A DNA stretch of 54,336 nucleotides from NCBI GenBank assembly GCA_964450355.1, contig CAYVDH010000005.1:1-54336 (forward strand). The letters run 5' to 3'. Each line of letters starts with the position of its first letter. Position 1 is the stretch's first letter. This DNA is from CAYVDH01 sp964450355 (lineage in GTDB: Bacteria; Bacteroidota; Bacteroidia; NS11-12g; UBA955). Below the pieces are notes generated by a model. The model did not search any database. It had not been told where the DNA came from and saw only the letters and a list, made by a program, of their open reading frames with translations. Positions 17,158 to 25,131 of the stretch are shown one piece after another. The position numbers and the translations under genes are program-made.

Positions 17158-18119
17158 TCTACTTCAAATAAAGAATTTACAAACTCTAAAGGATTAAAAA
17201 TTTTGATGTCTTCTATACCTTCACCAACTCCAATGTATCTAACAGGAATTTTAAATTGGTCGCTAATACCAATGACAACACCGCCACGGGCAGTACCATC
17301 AAGTTTAGTAAGAGCTAAAGATGACACTTCGGTAGCTTCAGTAAAATGTTTAGCTTGCTCAAAGGCATTTTGACCAGTAGAAGCATCTAAAACAAGCATT
17401 ACATCGTGAGGTGCTGAATCTATGATTTTGCTCATTACTCGTTTTATCTTACTTAATTCATTCATCAAGTTAACTTTGTTGTGAAGCCTTCCAGCCGTAT
17501 CTATGATCACAATGTCATAATTTTCTTCTTTTGCTTTTTTTACAGCATCGTATGCTACAGCAGATGGATCAACATTCATTCCGTGTGACAAAAAATCACA
17601 TCCAACACGTTGACTCCAAATTTCTAATTGATGGGTAGCGCCTGCTCTAAATGTATCGCCAGCGGCTAGTAACACTTTTTTACCGTGTTTAGTAAATTGG
17701 TTGGCTAACTTTCCTATGCTGGTAGTTTTTCCAACCCCGTTAACTCCTACTACCATAAGCACATAGGGCTTTGGTGAATTTGTTAAATTAAAATCTACAG
17801 TTGGTGTTTTTTTGTTTTCAGTTAATAACAGCGAAATTTCGTCACGCAAAATGAGATTTAGTTCGTTTGCGTTTAAGTATTTATCTTTTTGAACCCTCTT
17901 TTCTATTCTATTGATGATGTTCACTGTGGTATTAAATCCAACATCACTTGTAATTAAAATTTCCTCTAATTCATCTAAAAAATCTGCATCAATAGTGCTT
18001 TTACCACCTATGGCTTTAGTTAGTTTTTCAAAAAAAGAACTTTTTGTTTTTTCAATATTAAGTTCTGATTTATCTTGAGTTTTATTTTTATCTTTTTTAA
18101 AAAAATCAAATATAGACAT
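17154..18119 (-). CDS. ftsY: Signal recognition particle receptor FtsY
   Basis: SRP receptor GTPase that docks ribosome-SRP complexes at the inner membrane. It has 321 residues with a short charged N-terminal A region (DFFKKDKNKTQDKSELN) instead of the long acidic A domain of E. coli. The NG domain shows GVNGVGKTTSIGKLA (P-loop), DTFRAGATHQLEIW, DTAGRLHNK and TKLDGTARGG. It is the first gene of ftsY-rimO-bshC, separated from the ribosomal genes upstream by an intrinsic terminator. Confidence 0.97.
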   Translation of the reverse strand: MSIFDFFKKDKNKTQDKSELNIEKTKSSFFEKLTKAIGGKSTIDADFLDELEEILITSDVGFNTTVNIINRIEKRVQKDKYLNANELNLILRDEISLLLTENKKTPTVDFNLTNSPKPYVLMVVGVNGVGKTTSIGKLANQFTKHGKKVLLAAGDTFRAGATHQLEIWSQRVGCDFLSHGMNVDPSAVAYDAVKKAKEENYDIVIIDTAGRLHNKVNLMNELSKIKRVMSKIIDSAPHDVMLVLDASTGQNAFEQAKHFTEATEVSSLALTKLDGTARGGVVIGISDQFKIPVRYIGVGEGIEDIKIFNPLEFVNSLFEVE

Positions 18120-18214
18120 GGTTGAAAAGTGGTGTTAAGAGTTAGTTTTTAGTTAAATTGCAATATCAATAAAATTGAAAAATAGTAGTGGTGCAAGTTT
18201 ACAAATAAAAGATG

Positions 18215-18241
18215 AAAAAAAAAGCCCCCATTTCTGGAGGC
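18215..18241 (-). terminator. Terminator of rpmB-rpmG-DUF4295
   Basis: On the minus strand GCCTCCA-GAAA-TGGGGGC (18224-18241) is followed by nine T residues (18215-18223). This separates the small ribosomal operon from ftsY, which therefore needs a promoter in 18120-18214. Confidence 0.88.
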
Positions 18242-18262
18242 TTGTCAAATATTGATTAGAGA

Positions 18263-18409
18263 TTATTTAATGTTTTTAGCCGCTTCTCCAGTCATGATTT
18301 CTTCTTTAAAAGAATATGCACCGTTTTTTGATTTAACAGCTCTAAATACTTTAACGTAATCTTTTCCTTCGCCTTCTTTTTTTAATGTTGCAACAACTTT
18401 CTTTGCCAT
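18263..18409 (-). CDS. DUF4295 small basic protein
   Basis: The 48-residue protein begins MAKKVVATLKKEGEGKDYVK, continues FRAVKSKNGAYSFKEE and ends GEAAKNIK. It matches the small basic DUF4295 protein encoded after rpmG in most Bacteroidota genomes, where the order rpmB-rpmG-DUF4295-ftsY recurs. A ribosome-associated role is inferred from the gene neighbourhood and from charge; it has not been shown here. It lies 12 bases after rpmG and ends just before the operon terminator. Confidence 0.9.
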   Translation of the reverse strand: MAKKVVATLKKEGEGKDYVKVFRAVKSKNGAYSFKEEIMTGEAAKNIK

Positions 18410-18421
18410 AATTTAAATTGA

Positions 18422-18604
18422 TTATTTAATTTCTTTGTGTAATGTTACTTTTTTCATGAACGGATTGTATTTTTTTAATTCAATACGCTCAGTTGTGTTT
18501 TTTTTGTTTTTAGTAGTGATATAACGGCTCATGCCTTTAACATCTGAATTTTTTTGTTCAGTGCACTCTAAAATCACTTGAATTCTGTTTCCTTTTCTTG
18601 CCAT
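18422..18604 (-). CDS. rpmG: 50S ribosomal protein L33
   Basis: Large-subunit protein of 60 residues. MARKGNRIQVILECTEQ and RYITTKNKKNTTERIELKKYNPFMKK are diagnostic. Only one cysteine is present (residue 14), so this is the zinc-free (C-minus) type of L33. It follows rpmB after three bases and precedes the DUF4295 gene. Confidence 0.97.
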   Translation of the reverse strand: MARKGNRIQVILECTEQKNSDVKGMSRYITTKNKKNTTERIELKKYNPFMKKVTLHKEIK

Positions 18605-18607
18605 GGC

Positions 18608-18841
18608 TTATATTGTTCCTTTTTTAAACACTCTGTTAAGAGCTTCAGTTATACCTATTTTATTGATTGTTCTTAATGCAGATGTAGATACTTTAAGGGT
18701 AATCCATTCGCCAGTTTCAGGAATGTAAAATCTTTTATCAAATAAATTTGGATAAAATCTACGCTTAGTTTTTTGATTACTATGCGATACATTGTTCCCT
18801 TTTAAGGCTTTTTTTCCGGTTAAATCACATACTCTTGACAT
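18608..18841 (-). CDS. rpmB: 50S ribosomal protein L28
   Basis: Large-subunit protein of 77 residues. MSRVCDLTGKKALKGNNVSHS is the conserved N-terminus and FYIPETGEWITLKVSTSALRTINKIG the core. It is the first gene of rpmB-rpmG-DUF4295, with a TACCTTTG -7 box about 20 bases upstream. Confidence 0.97.
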   Translation of the reverse strand: MSRVCDLTGKKALKGNNVSHSNQKTKRRFYPNLFDKRFYIPETGEWITLKVSTSALRTINKIGITEALNRVFKKGTI

Positions 18842-18861
18842 GTCTTTTGAAATTGGGAGTG

Positions 18862-18894
18862 CAAAGGTAGGTGATTTATAACCATAATTCCAAA
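18862..18894 (-). promoter_or_regulatory. Promoter of rpmB-rpmG-DUF4295
   Basis: On the minus strand TTTG (18891-18894) is followed after 21 bases by TACCTTTG (18862-18869). The -7 box lies 20 bases upstream of the rpmB start codon. Confidence 0.65.
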
Positions 18895-18962
18895 TTTTTT
18901 AGAAAGTTCATTGAAGCGCTTTTTACTTTCTTTTTTATTCACCTCTCTTAATCAAATTATTA

Positions 18963-20126
18963 TTAATTATAAATCAAATACTTATCTCTTATTTTACTGT
19001 AATTTAACAATCCCTCTTGCCATGTTTTTTTAATGTCTTTTGCAGATTTTCCATTAATAATTTGCTTCCTTAATTCAGATGTTCCAGCTAATTTTTCAAA
19101 AAAATCTGTGAAAAACGCGCTTTTATTGTTGCTTAATTGATAGCTTAAAATCAGCCAGTTTAAATTAATTTCTTTTTCGTGATATGCTTTATTATCTCCA
19201 TACCATGTCAAATCAAACCCTGTGCATTCATAGCCTAAAAATTTCGGATTCTCATAAATTCCTTTCAAACTTGCTGGTCTATAAACATAATTACCCCACG
19301 ACAACTTATCACTTCCAAAGCATTGATATGGCTTATTTGTCCCATGTCCCATACTCATGATTGTGCCCTCAAAAAGCCCTAATGAAGGATACAAATAAAT
19401 GGCACTTTGATTTTGCAAATTTGGCGAAGGTTTAATTGGCAATATATATGGTGTTTGATGTGTGTAATTTATACAAGGCACTACGGTTAAATTGCATTTC
19501 ATTTTATTGCTCAACCAACCTTCTCCATTGATCATTTTAGCAAGCTCTCCAACAGTACATCCATGTACCAAAGGTATAGGGTGCATGCCAACAAAACTCC
19601 TGTAACTACTATCTAAAATAGGCCCATCGAAATAATGACCATTGGGATTGGGCCTATCCAATACAACAAAACTTAAATTGTGTTCAGCAGCGGCTTCCAT
19701 GCCATAATGCATGGTGCTGATGTATGTGTAAAATCTAACGCCAACATCTTGTATATCAAACAACAACAAATCAATTCCAATTAATTCTTCTTTGGTTGGT
19801 TTTTTGTGTTTTCCATACAACGAAATGATAGGCAAGCCTGTTTTAGAGTCAACATCGCTTTTAATGTTAGTTCCAGCACTTACATTTCCCCTAAACCCAT
19901 GTTCTGGGGCAAATATTTTTTTTACTTTTACTCCTAAACTAATTAGAGTATCTAAAAGATGGGTGGAGCCGATGGTAGAAGTATGATTAATGATTAATCC
20001 CACATTTTTATCTTTAATTAAAGGTAAATAGGAATTAACGTCAGCTGCAGCTATTTGCAACTTTTGTTGTGCATTTAATGAAAAAAAAGAACCAATAAAA
20101 AGTAATACAAATGACAGTAATCTCAT
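18963..20126 (-). CDS. DUF1343 / NamZ-like exo-beta-N-acetylmuramidase
   Basis: The 387-residue exported protein has a leader ending in SLNAQ. LIINHTSTIGSTHLLDTL, KKIFAPEHGFRGNVSAG, LLFDIQDVGVRFYTYISTM, VLDRPNPNG and SMGHGTNKPYQCFG are hallmarks of DUF1343. Characterised members (NamZ) release N-acetylmuramic acid from the non-reducing ends of cell-wall fragments, so recycling or digestion of peptidoglycan in the periplasm or outside is likely. The Glu of PEHGF is a candidate catalytic residue. It is a stand-alone gene 35 bases after dnaJ on the same strand. Confidence 0.9.
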   Translation of the reverse strand: MRLLSFVLLFIGSFFSLNAQQKLQIAAADVNSYLPLIKDKNVGLIINHTSTIGSTHLLDTLISLGVKVKKIFAPEHGFRGNVSAGTNIKSDVDSKTGLPIISLYGKHKKPTKEELIGIDLLLFDIQDVGVRFYTYISTMHYGMEAAAEHNLSFVVLDRPNPNGHYFDGPILDSSYRSFVGMHPIPLVHGCTVGELAKMINGEGWLSNKMKCNLTVVPCINYTHQTPYILPIKPSPNLQNQSAIYLYPSLGLFEGTIMSMGHGTNKPYQCFGSDKLSWGNYVYRPASLKGIYENPKFLGYECTGFDLTWYGDNKAYHEKEINLNWLILSYQLSNNKSAFFTDFFEKLAGTSELRKQIINGKSAKDIKKTWQEGLLNYSKIRDKYLIYN

Positions 20127-20161
20127 CCTATTTTGAATTAATAATTACAAAAATAAACTTA

Positions 20162-21280
20162 TTAATCAAACCATTCTTTCATTTTATCAAAAAAACTTTT
20201 GTCTTTTTTGGCCGTATTAGGTGAAAAATTCTCAGAGGTATTTAATTTATTTAATAATTCTTTCTCGCTTTCATTTATTTTTTTAGGTATCCAAACATGA
20301 ACTTTAACAATCTGGTCACCACTTCCATACCCGTTAATTTCTGGGAATCCTTTTCCTTTCAATCTTAATAATTTTCCACTTTGTGTTCCTCCATCAATGG
20401 TAATTTTTGCTTTTCCATCTATGGTTGGAACTTCTACTTGACAACCTAAAATGGCATCAGAAATACTGATAACTAAATTGTATATAACATGGTTGTCTTG
20501 TCTATTCAATTCAGGGTGTTTTTCTTCTTCAATCAGTATCAATAAATCACCATCAATACCTCCACCTGGAGCAGCATTACCTTTACCATTGATAGACAAC
20601 TGCATTCCTTCTTGTACTCCCGCTGGAATTTTTAGGGTTGTTTCTATTTCTTCTTGAATTAATCCATGTTCATTTGAACCCGGAGCACGGCTTGATATCA
20701 TTTTACCACTTCCATTACAAGTAGGGCAAGCAGACACCGTTTGCATTTGGCCTAAAAATGTATTTGTAATTCGTTTCACTTGGCCTGTGCCATTACAAGT
20801 TGTACAGTTTTTATAAGTTGTGCCTTTAGCAGAAACTAATTTTTTGTATTTTATCTTTTTTTCAACTCCATTTTTAATGTCTTGGTAGCTTAATTTCAAT
20901 TTAATTCTAATGTTGCTTCCAACATTAGCACGGGTTCTTCCACCTCTACCTCCTGAATTGAAAAAATCACCAAATCCGCTGTTTCCAAAAACATCACCAA
21001 AATTGCTGAATATATCATCCATATTCATGCCGCCACCACCAAATCCACCTTGGTTTCCCATGCCTGCATGACCATATTGATCATACCTTTGTTTTTTAGA
21101 AGAATCGCTTAATACTTCGTAGGCTTCTGCCGCTTCTTTGAATTTATCTTCAGCTTCTTTATTTCCAGGATTTTTATCGGGATGATACTTAATAGCCATT
21201 TTTCTATAGGCTTTTTTTATTTCATCAGCCGAAGCGTTTTTAGTTATTTCTAGTATGTCGTAATAATCTCGTTTAGCCAC
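20162..21280 (-). CDS. dnaJ: Chaperone DnaJ with a single zinc site
   Basis: Hsp40 co-chaperone that delivers substrates to DnaK and stimulates its ATPase. It has 372 residues: a J domain with YHPDKNPG, a Gly/Phe-rich linker (about residues 76-110), a cysteine-rich region, two substrate-binding barrels and a C-terminal dimerisation segment. Only two CxxCxGxG repeats remain (CTTCNGTG and CPTCNGSG), corresponding to repeats 2 and 3. The positions of repeats 1 and 4 read SAKGTTYK and APGSNEHG. Zinc centre I is thus missing while centre II is intact. It lies 14 bases after grpE. Confidence 0.95.
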   Translation of the reverse strand: MAKRDYYDILEITKNASADEIKKAYRKMAIKYHPDKNPGNKEAEDKFKEAAEAYEVLSDSSKKQRYDQYGHAGMGNQGGFGGGGMNMDDIFSNFGDVFGNSGFGDFFNSGGRGGRTRANVGSNIRIKLKLSYQDIKNGVEKKIKYKKLVSAKGTTYKNCTTCNGTGQVKRITNTFLGQMQTVSACPTCNGSGKMISSRAPGSNEHGLIQEEIETTLKIPAGVQEGMQLSINGKGNAAPGGGIDGDLLILIEEEKHPELNRQDNHVIYNLVISISDAILGCQVEVPTIDGKAKITIDGGTQSGKLLRLKGKGFPEINGYGSGDQIVKVHVWIPKKINESEKELLNKLNTSENFSPNTAKKDKSFFDKMKEWFD

Positions 21281-21294
21281 TTGTTTTATTTAAT

Positions 21295-21834
21295 TTATTC
21301 ACCAATTACTACTTTTGCAAAACGAATAACGGAACCGTTTAAGTTGTATCCTTTTTCTATTTCGTCTATGATTTTGCCTTTTAAATTTTCATCGGATGCG
21401 GGAATTGTTGTAATTGCTTCGTGTATGTCTGAATTAAACTCTTTTCCAACAGAACTTTCAGAGCTAAGACCTTTAGATGTTAGAGTATTTAAAAGTTTGT
21501 TATAAATTAATTCAACACCATCTTTTATGGATTTAGCATCTTCTATGTTTTCATTGGCTTTAATAGCTCTTTCAAAATCATCTATTATCGGCAAAATGGA
21601 AACAATCACATCTTTCCCTGCCGATTGCAATAGTTCTGTTCTTTCTTTGATGGTTCTGCGTTTGTAATTATCAAATTCAGCATACAATCTCAAAAATTTA
21701 TCATTTGATTCCTGCAATTGGTTTTTCAAGTTTTGTGTTTCATCAGATTGAACTTCTAATGGAGTTTCATTCTCAATAGTTTGTTCTTGATTAGTTGACT
21801 CCTCTGTTGGATTTAAATTTTCCTCATTTGCCAT
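21295..21834 (-). CDS. grpE: Nucleotide exchange factor GrpE
   Basis: Releases ADP from DnaK. The 179-residue product starts at the ATG at 21834; an ATG at 21906 would add 24 residues across the promoter and is rejected. An acidic Glu/Gln-rich N-terminus precedes the long dimerisation helix (LQESNDKFLRLYAEFDNYKRR), followed by ILPIIDDFERAI and the beta domain ending VIRFAKVVIG. It heads the grpE-dnaJ pair. No heat-shock inverted repeat (CIRCE) was seen upstream. Confidence 0.95.
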   Translation of the reverse strand: MANEENLNPTEESTNQEQTIENETPLEVQSDETQNLKNQLQESNDKFLRLYAEFDNYKRRTIKERTELLQSAGKDVIVSILPIIDDFERAIKANENIEDAKSIKDGVELIYNKLLNTLTSKGLSSESSVGKEFNSDIHEAITTIPASDENLKGKIIDEIEKGYNLNGSVIRFAKVVIGE

Positions 21835-21848
21835 GTCAAATTTAGTTA

Positions 21849-21880
21849 CAAAAATATTGCCAATTGAAAGTGTATGACAA
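21849..21880 (-). promoter_or_regulatory. Promoter of grpE-dnaJ
   Basis: On the minus strand TTG (21878-21880) is followed after 21 bases by TATTTTTG (21849-21856), 15 bases before the grpE start codon at 21834. It fits the housekeeping consensus; nothing heat-shock specific is evident. Confidence 0.55.
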
Positions 21881-21930
21881 ATTGTCTTCAACCCGACAAA
21901 AATCAATAAGGTATGTGAATTTTTAGCAGA

Positions 21931-22443
21931 TTATTTCAACAAAGCATCTATTTCATTTTCTATTTCTGCCACTTTATTAGAGGATTTAGTAATGGTACTA
22001 CTTTTATTGATTAAAAAGACAGAAGGGATGGTACTTACTTTAAATGATTTAGCCATTGGAGATTCGTATTTTTTAAAATCACATAATTGATTTTTCCAAG
22101 TCAATTCATCTTCTTCGATAGCTGTCTTCCAGTTAGCTTCGTCTGTATCGAGAGAAATGCTCACAAATTCTACCATGGAATTGTTTTTATACTTGTTGTA
22201 CAATCTCACCATGTTTTTATTTTCCAAGCGACTGGTTCTACTCCATGAAGCCCAAAAGTTAAGTATAACAACTTTATTTTTAAATTTATTCAAATCTAAA
22301 GTATCACCATTTATATCCATATATGAAAATGATGGAACGGGAGTAGGTGTTTTAAGTCTTGTAGATAAAGCTTCAGGACTAAAGTAAAACAAAACGGAAA
22401 TTAATATGGCAATCATGGCTATTAAAATTATTTTTTTGTTCAT
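21931..22443 (-). CDS. TlpA/ResA-like thioredoxin-fold protein lacking its CxxC
   Basis: The 170-residue protein has an N-terminal membrane anchor (IILIAMIAILISVLFYF) and a periplasmic thioredoxin-like domain. Family features are present: FSYMDINGDTLDLNKFKNKVVILNFWASW and the cis-proline loop VSTIPSVFLI. Where TlpA proteins carry WCxPC, this protein has W-S-R-T-S, so both redox cysteines are serines (Ser68 and Ser71). Disulfide exchange by the usual chemistry is not possible; a binding or chaperone-like role is more likely. It lies nine bases after murA and ends before the grpE promoter. Confidence 0.85.
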   Translation of the reverse strand: MNKKIILIAMIAILISVLFYFSPEALSTRLKTPTPVPSFSYMDINGDTLDLNKFKNKVVILNFWASWSRTSRLENKNMVRLYNKYKNNSMVEFVSISLDTDEANWKTAIEEDELTWKNQLCDFKKYESPMAKSFKVSTIPSVFLINKSSTITKSSNKVAEIENEIDALLK

Positions 22444-22452
22444 TGGTTCTTA

Positions 22453-23763
22453 CTAATCTAATCTTACAATATCTGCGCCAATTTTATTTAGCCTTTTGTC
22501 TATGTATTGATAGCCTCTATCTATTTGTTCTATGTTTTTGATGGTGCTATTTCCATTGGCACTCATTGCTGCTATAAGCATAGCAACACCAGCTCTTATA
22601 TCAGGCGAACTCATGGTTATTCCTTTTAATGGTATTTTTTTATCCAATCCCATCACATTTGCACGGTGAGGGTCGCACAATATTATTTTAGCCCCCATGT
22701 CAATCAAATTATCGACAAAAAACAATCGGCTTTCAAACATTTTTTGATGAATAAGAACATTGCCTCTTGCTTGTGTTGCAGTAACCAATATTATACTGAT
22801 TAAATCTGGGGTAAATCCGGGCCATGGTGCATCGGCTATTGTTAATATACTTCCATCTATGAATGTATCTATTTCGTAATTATCTTGTGCTGGTATCACA
22901 ATGTCATCATTTACAAATTCCATTTTTATACCTAATCTTTTAAATGTATCTGGAATAATTCCCAATTCATTGATTTGGCAATTTTTAATGGTGATATTGC
23001 TTCCAGTCATGGCTGCTAAACCAATAAAACTACCTATTTCAATCATGTCTGGCAACAAAGTATGTTCAGTACCTTTAAGACTGTTAACACCTTCAATTTT
23101 TAGCAAATTGCTTCCTATTCCACTGATGTTAGCTCCCATTCTGTTTAACATTTTACATAATTGTTGGAGATATGGTTCACATGCTGCATTGTAAATAGTA
23201 GTTACTCCTTCGGCTAATGATGCGGCCATCAAAATATTGGCAGTGCCTGTAACAGAAGCTTCATCGAGCAACATATAAGCTCCTTTTAAACGACCTTCAG
23301 AAGTGATTTTATAAAACTGTTCTTGGTGTAAATATTCAAATTTGGCACCCAATTTCATTAAACCTACAAAATGCGTATCCAATCGTCTTCTACCTATTTT
23401 ATCTCCACCAGGACTAGGAATATAGCCTTTGCCAAACCTTGTTAACAGTGGCCCAATGATCATGATTGAACCTCTTAGTGCAGCACCTTTTACTTTGAAT
23501 TCTTCTGAATGTAAAAACTCTAAATTGATATTATCTGCTTTAAATGAATATTTCTCTTCACCTAATTTACTTACTTTTACTCCTAAATCCTGAAGTAATT
23601 CTATTAATTTCATTACATCCCTGATAGCTGGTATTTTATCAATAACAACTTCTTCGGGGGTAAGTAATACTGCTGAGATTATTTGTAAAGCTTCGTTTTT
23701 AGCCCCTTGAGGAATTATTTCACCATTTAGTTTTTTGCCTCCTGTTACTTTAAATGTTCCCAT
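22453..23763 (-). CDS. murA: UDP-N-acetylglucosamine 1-carboxyvinyltransferase MurA (Asp type)
   Basis: First committed step of peptidoglycan synthesis: transfer of enolpyruvate from PEP to UDP-GlcNAc in the cytoplasm. It has 436 residues with PQGAKNEALQ at the N-terminus and RAGVAMLIAAM near the end. The active-site loop reads SPGGDKIGRRRLDTH, with Asp121 where E. coli MurA has Cys115. Cys-to-Asp enzymes are active but not alkylated by fosfomycin. The start overlaps the DUF4290 stop by one base (TAATG). Confidence 0.96.
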   Translation of the reverse strand: MGTFKVTGGKKLNGEIIPQGAKNEALQIISAVLLTPEEVVIDKIPAIRDVMKLIELLQDLGVKVSKLGEEKYSFKADNINLEFLHSEEFKVKGAALRGSIMIIGPLLTRFGKGYIPSPGGDKIGRRRLDTHFVGLMKLGAKFEYLHQEQFYKITSEGRLKGAYMLLDEASVTGTANILMAASLAEGVTTIYNAACEPYLQQLCKMLNRMGANISGIGSNLLKIEGVNSLKGTEHTLLPDMIEIGSFIGLAAMTGSNITIKNCQINELGIIPDTFKRLGIKMEFVNDDIVIPAQDNYEIDTFIDGSILTIADAPWPGFTPDLISIILVTATQARGNVLIHQKMFESRLFFVDNLIDMGAKIILCDPHRANVMGLDKKIPLKGITMSSPDIRAGVAMLIAAMSANGNSTIKNIEQIDRGYQYIDKRLNKIGADIVRLD

Positions 23764-24395
23764 TATTTGTAATTGTTTTTATTTTTCTTCTTAAAGAACT
23801 TGTTGTTTGGTTTAAAGAATTTTTTCTTGTTGGCTGTTTTTTGCTCTAAAGTTATTTCAAGTTCTTCAGGCTTAATCTGTAATTTATTGTTTGTAATGCT
23901 TGTAATGTGGTCAGTTAATTGCTCGTTAGTTAAATTTTCATTGTTCCAATTCCTTGATGAATTGCTCATGAATGAGGCCAATAGATTCACAAATTCTGAC
24001 TTCATTTCGGGGTTTTCAATGTTAGTAGCTTTGTTAAGCATGTACTGCAAATTCCTTCCATAAAATCTGAATTTAATAGGCAAAGAAGGGTATTCAATCT
24101 TTTCAGGTTTTTGCACTAATTCAGTTCTTTCAGGCACAGGGTAAGGTGAGTTTACATCCAATTTAAAATCTGAAACCATGTGTAAATGATCCCAAAACTT
24201 ATGTTTATAATCGCTTTGTTCTTTGGCAGTAGGGTTAAGTATTTCCATCACACTGATTAGTGCTTCTGCCATTTTAGTTCGTTTTTCTTTATCCTCAATA
24301 TTGCAAATGTGTTCAACAAAATTTTGCAAACTGCGTCCGTATTCAGAGATAATTAGTTTTTTTGATTGGGTATTGTAATCAAATAAGTCTGTCAT
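23763..24395 (-). CDS. DUF4290 protein of Bacteroidota
   Basis: The 210-residue cytoplasmic protein starts at the ATG at 24395. FDYNTQSKKLIISEYGRSLQ, PTAKEQSDYKHKFWDHLHM, FRFYGRNLQYMLNKA and SFMSNSSRNWNNENLT match the Bacteroidota family DUF4290, which usually precedes murA. The last 35 residues are a lysine/asparagine-rich basic tail (KKKFFKPNNKFFKKKNKN), which could bind nucleic acid. The biochemical role is unknown; linkage to murA (one-base overlap) suggests a growth-related function. Confidence 0.85.
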   Translation of the reverse strand: MTDLFDYNTQSKKLIISEYGRSLQNFVEHICNIEDKEKRTKMAEALISVMEILNPTAKEQSDYKHKFWDHLHMVSDFKLDVNSPYPVPERTELVQKPEKIEYPSLPIKFRFYGRNLQYMLNKATNIENPEMKSEFVNLLASFMSNSSRNWNNENLTNEQLTDHITSITNNKLQIKPEELEITLEQKTANKKKFFKPNNKFFKKKNKNNYK

Positions 24396-24412
24396 TTTCA
24401 ATATTCTAATGT

Positions 24413-24445
24413 AAAAAAAAAGTCCTGTAATTACAGGACTTTTTA
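24413..24445 (-). terminator. Terminator after the small lipoprotein gene
   Basis: The perfect palindrome AGTCCTGTAATTACAGGACT at 24421-24440 is followed by T-runs on both strands (T8 on minus). It lies about 20 bases past the stop of the 24463 gene and 18 bases before the DUF4290 start codon, so the promoter of the DUF4290-murA run must overlap or precede it. Confidence 0.85.
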
Positions 24446-24462
24446 AAATTTTATTTTTATTA

Positions 24463-25062
24463 TTATCTTAACATTACAGATTTAGTATCTGTATTTCTTG
24501 GTTCAAAAGTCACAACATGTTCTTTTTGATCAAAATCAAGAAATCTCAATTTTAATTTCTTTTGACTTAACATGTGAATTCTAGTCATTAATGTTTGATC
24601 TTTATCTGTGTGAGATAAACCTGTGTTTACGTTAGGTCCAAAGTGTGCTTCTTTATGGTGATTAGCAAATATCCATTGACCATTGCTTCCAATTTTGCTA
24701 TACAAACCATTTTGGTGATAATTCCAAATGCCTTCAGAAATAGTAGTTGATAAATTGCTATTTAAAGATTTGTTTAAATTACCTGGTTTGTTTAACCAAA
24801 TATTGGTGTATTGAAGATTCATACTGTAATATCCTGTTCTCATGATAGTAAATACCAATTGAAGAGAATCACCTGAAGTAAAGGTTTTCAACAATGAATC
24901 ATTTTGTTTATCCATGTACTCATAACCTGTAACTACCCATTCGTTTGAAATTCTGTCTCTTTTTGCTCTTAAAGAGATTGCTTTACCATCTTCATATTTA
25001 CATGAAGTTAAAACTACTGATGTTACTAAAGTCAACAACAAAATATTGGTCAGTTTTTTCAT
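24463..25062 (-). CDS. Lipocalin-like lipoprotein of unknown function
   Basis: The 199-residue lipoprotein has a leader ending in the lipobox LTSC at about Cys21. The mature part has the strand pattern of lipocalin-like proteins: WVVTGYEYMDKQNDSL near the N-terminus, SGDSLQLVFTIMRTGYYSM, EGIWNYHQNG and a late KLKLRFLDFDQKEHVVTFEP hairpin. Such Bacteroidota lipoproteins usually sit at the outer membrane. It is a single gene with its own strong terminator. No partner or ligand can be inferred from the neighbours. Confidence 0.7.
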   Translation of the reverse strand: MKKLTNILLLTLVTSVVLTSCKYEDGKAISLRAKRDRISNEWVVTGYEYMDKQNDSLLKTFTSGDSLQLVFTIMRTGYYSMNLQYTNIWLNKPGNLNKSLNSNLSTTISEGIWNYHQNGLYSKIGSNGQWIFANHHKEAHFGPNVNTGLSHTDKDQTLMTRIHMLSQKKLKLRFLDFDQKEHVVTFEPRNTDTKSVMLR

Positions 25063-25131
25063 TTTCTATTTTTTTATTTGTGCTGCAAATATATATTTTA
25101 TTCTTAACAAAACAAAAGTTTTGTGATTTTT

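Noticed and set aside
18422..18604. L33 with missing zinc cysteines as a damaged gene
   Set aside because: Zinc-free L33 is a normal paralogue type and all other conserved parts are present.
20700..20860. Frameshift or deletion in dnaJ explaining the lost zinc repeats
   Set aside because: The reading frame is open, the lengths of the spacers are natural and both lost repeats belong to the same zinc centre, so it is not an error.
24421..24440. Perfect 20-bp palindrome as a regulator site
   Set aside because: It is flanked by T-runs on both strands and sits right after a stop codon, so it is a terminator.
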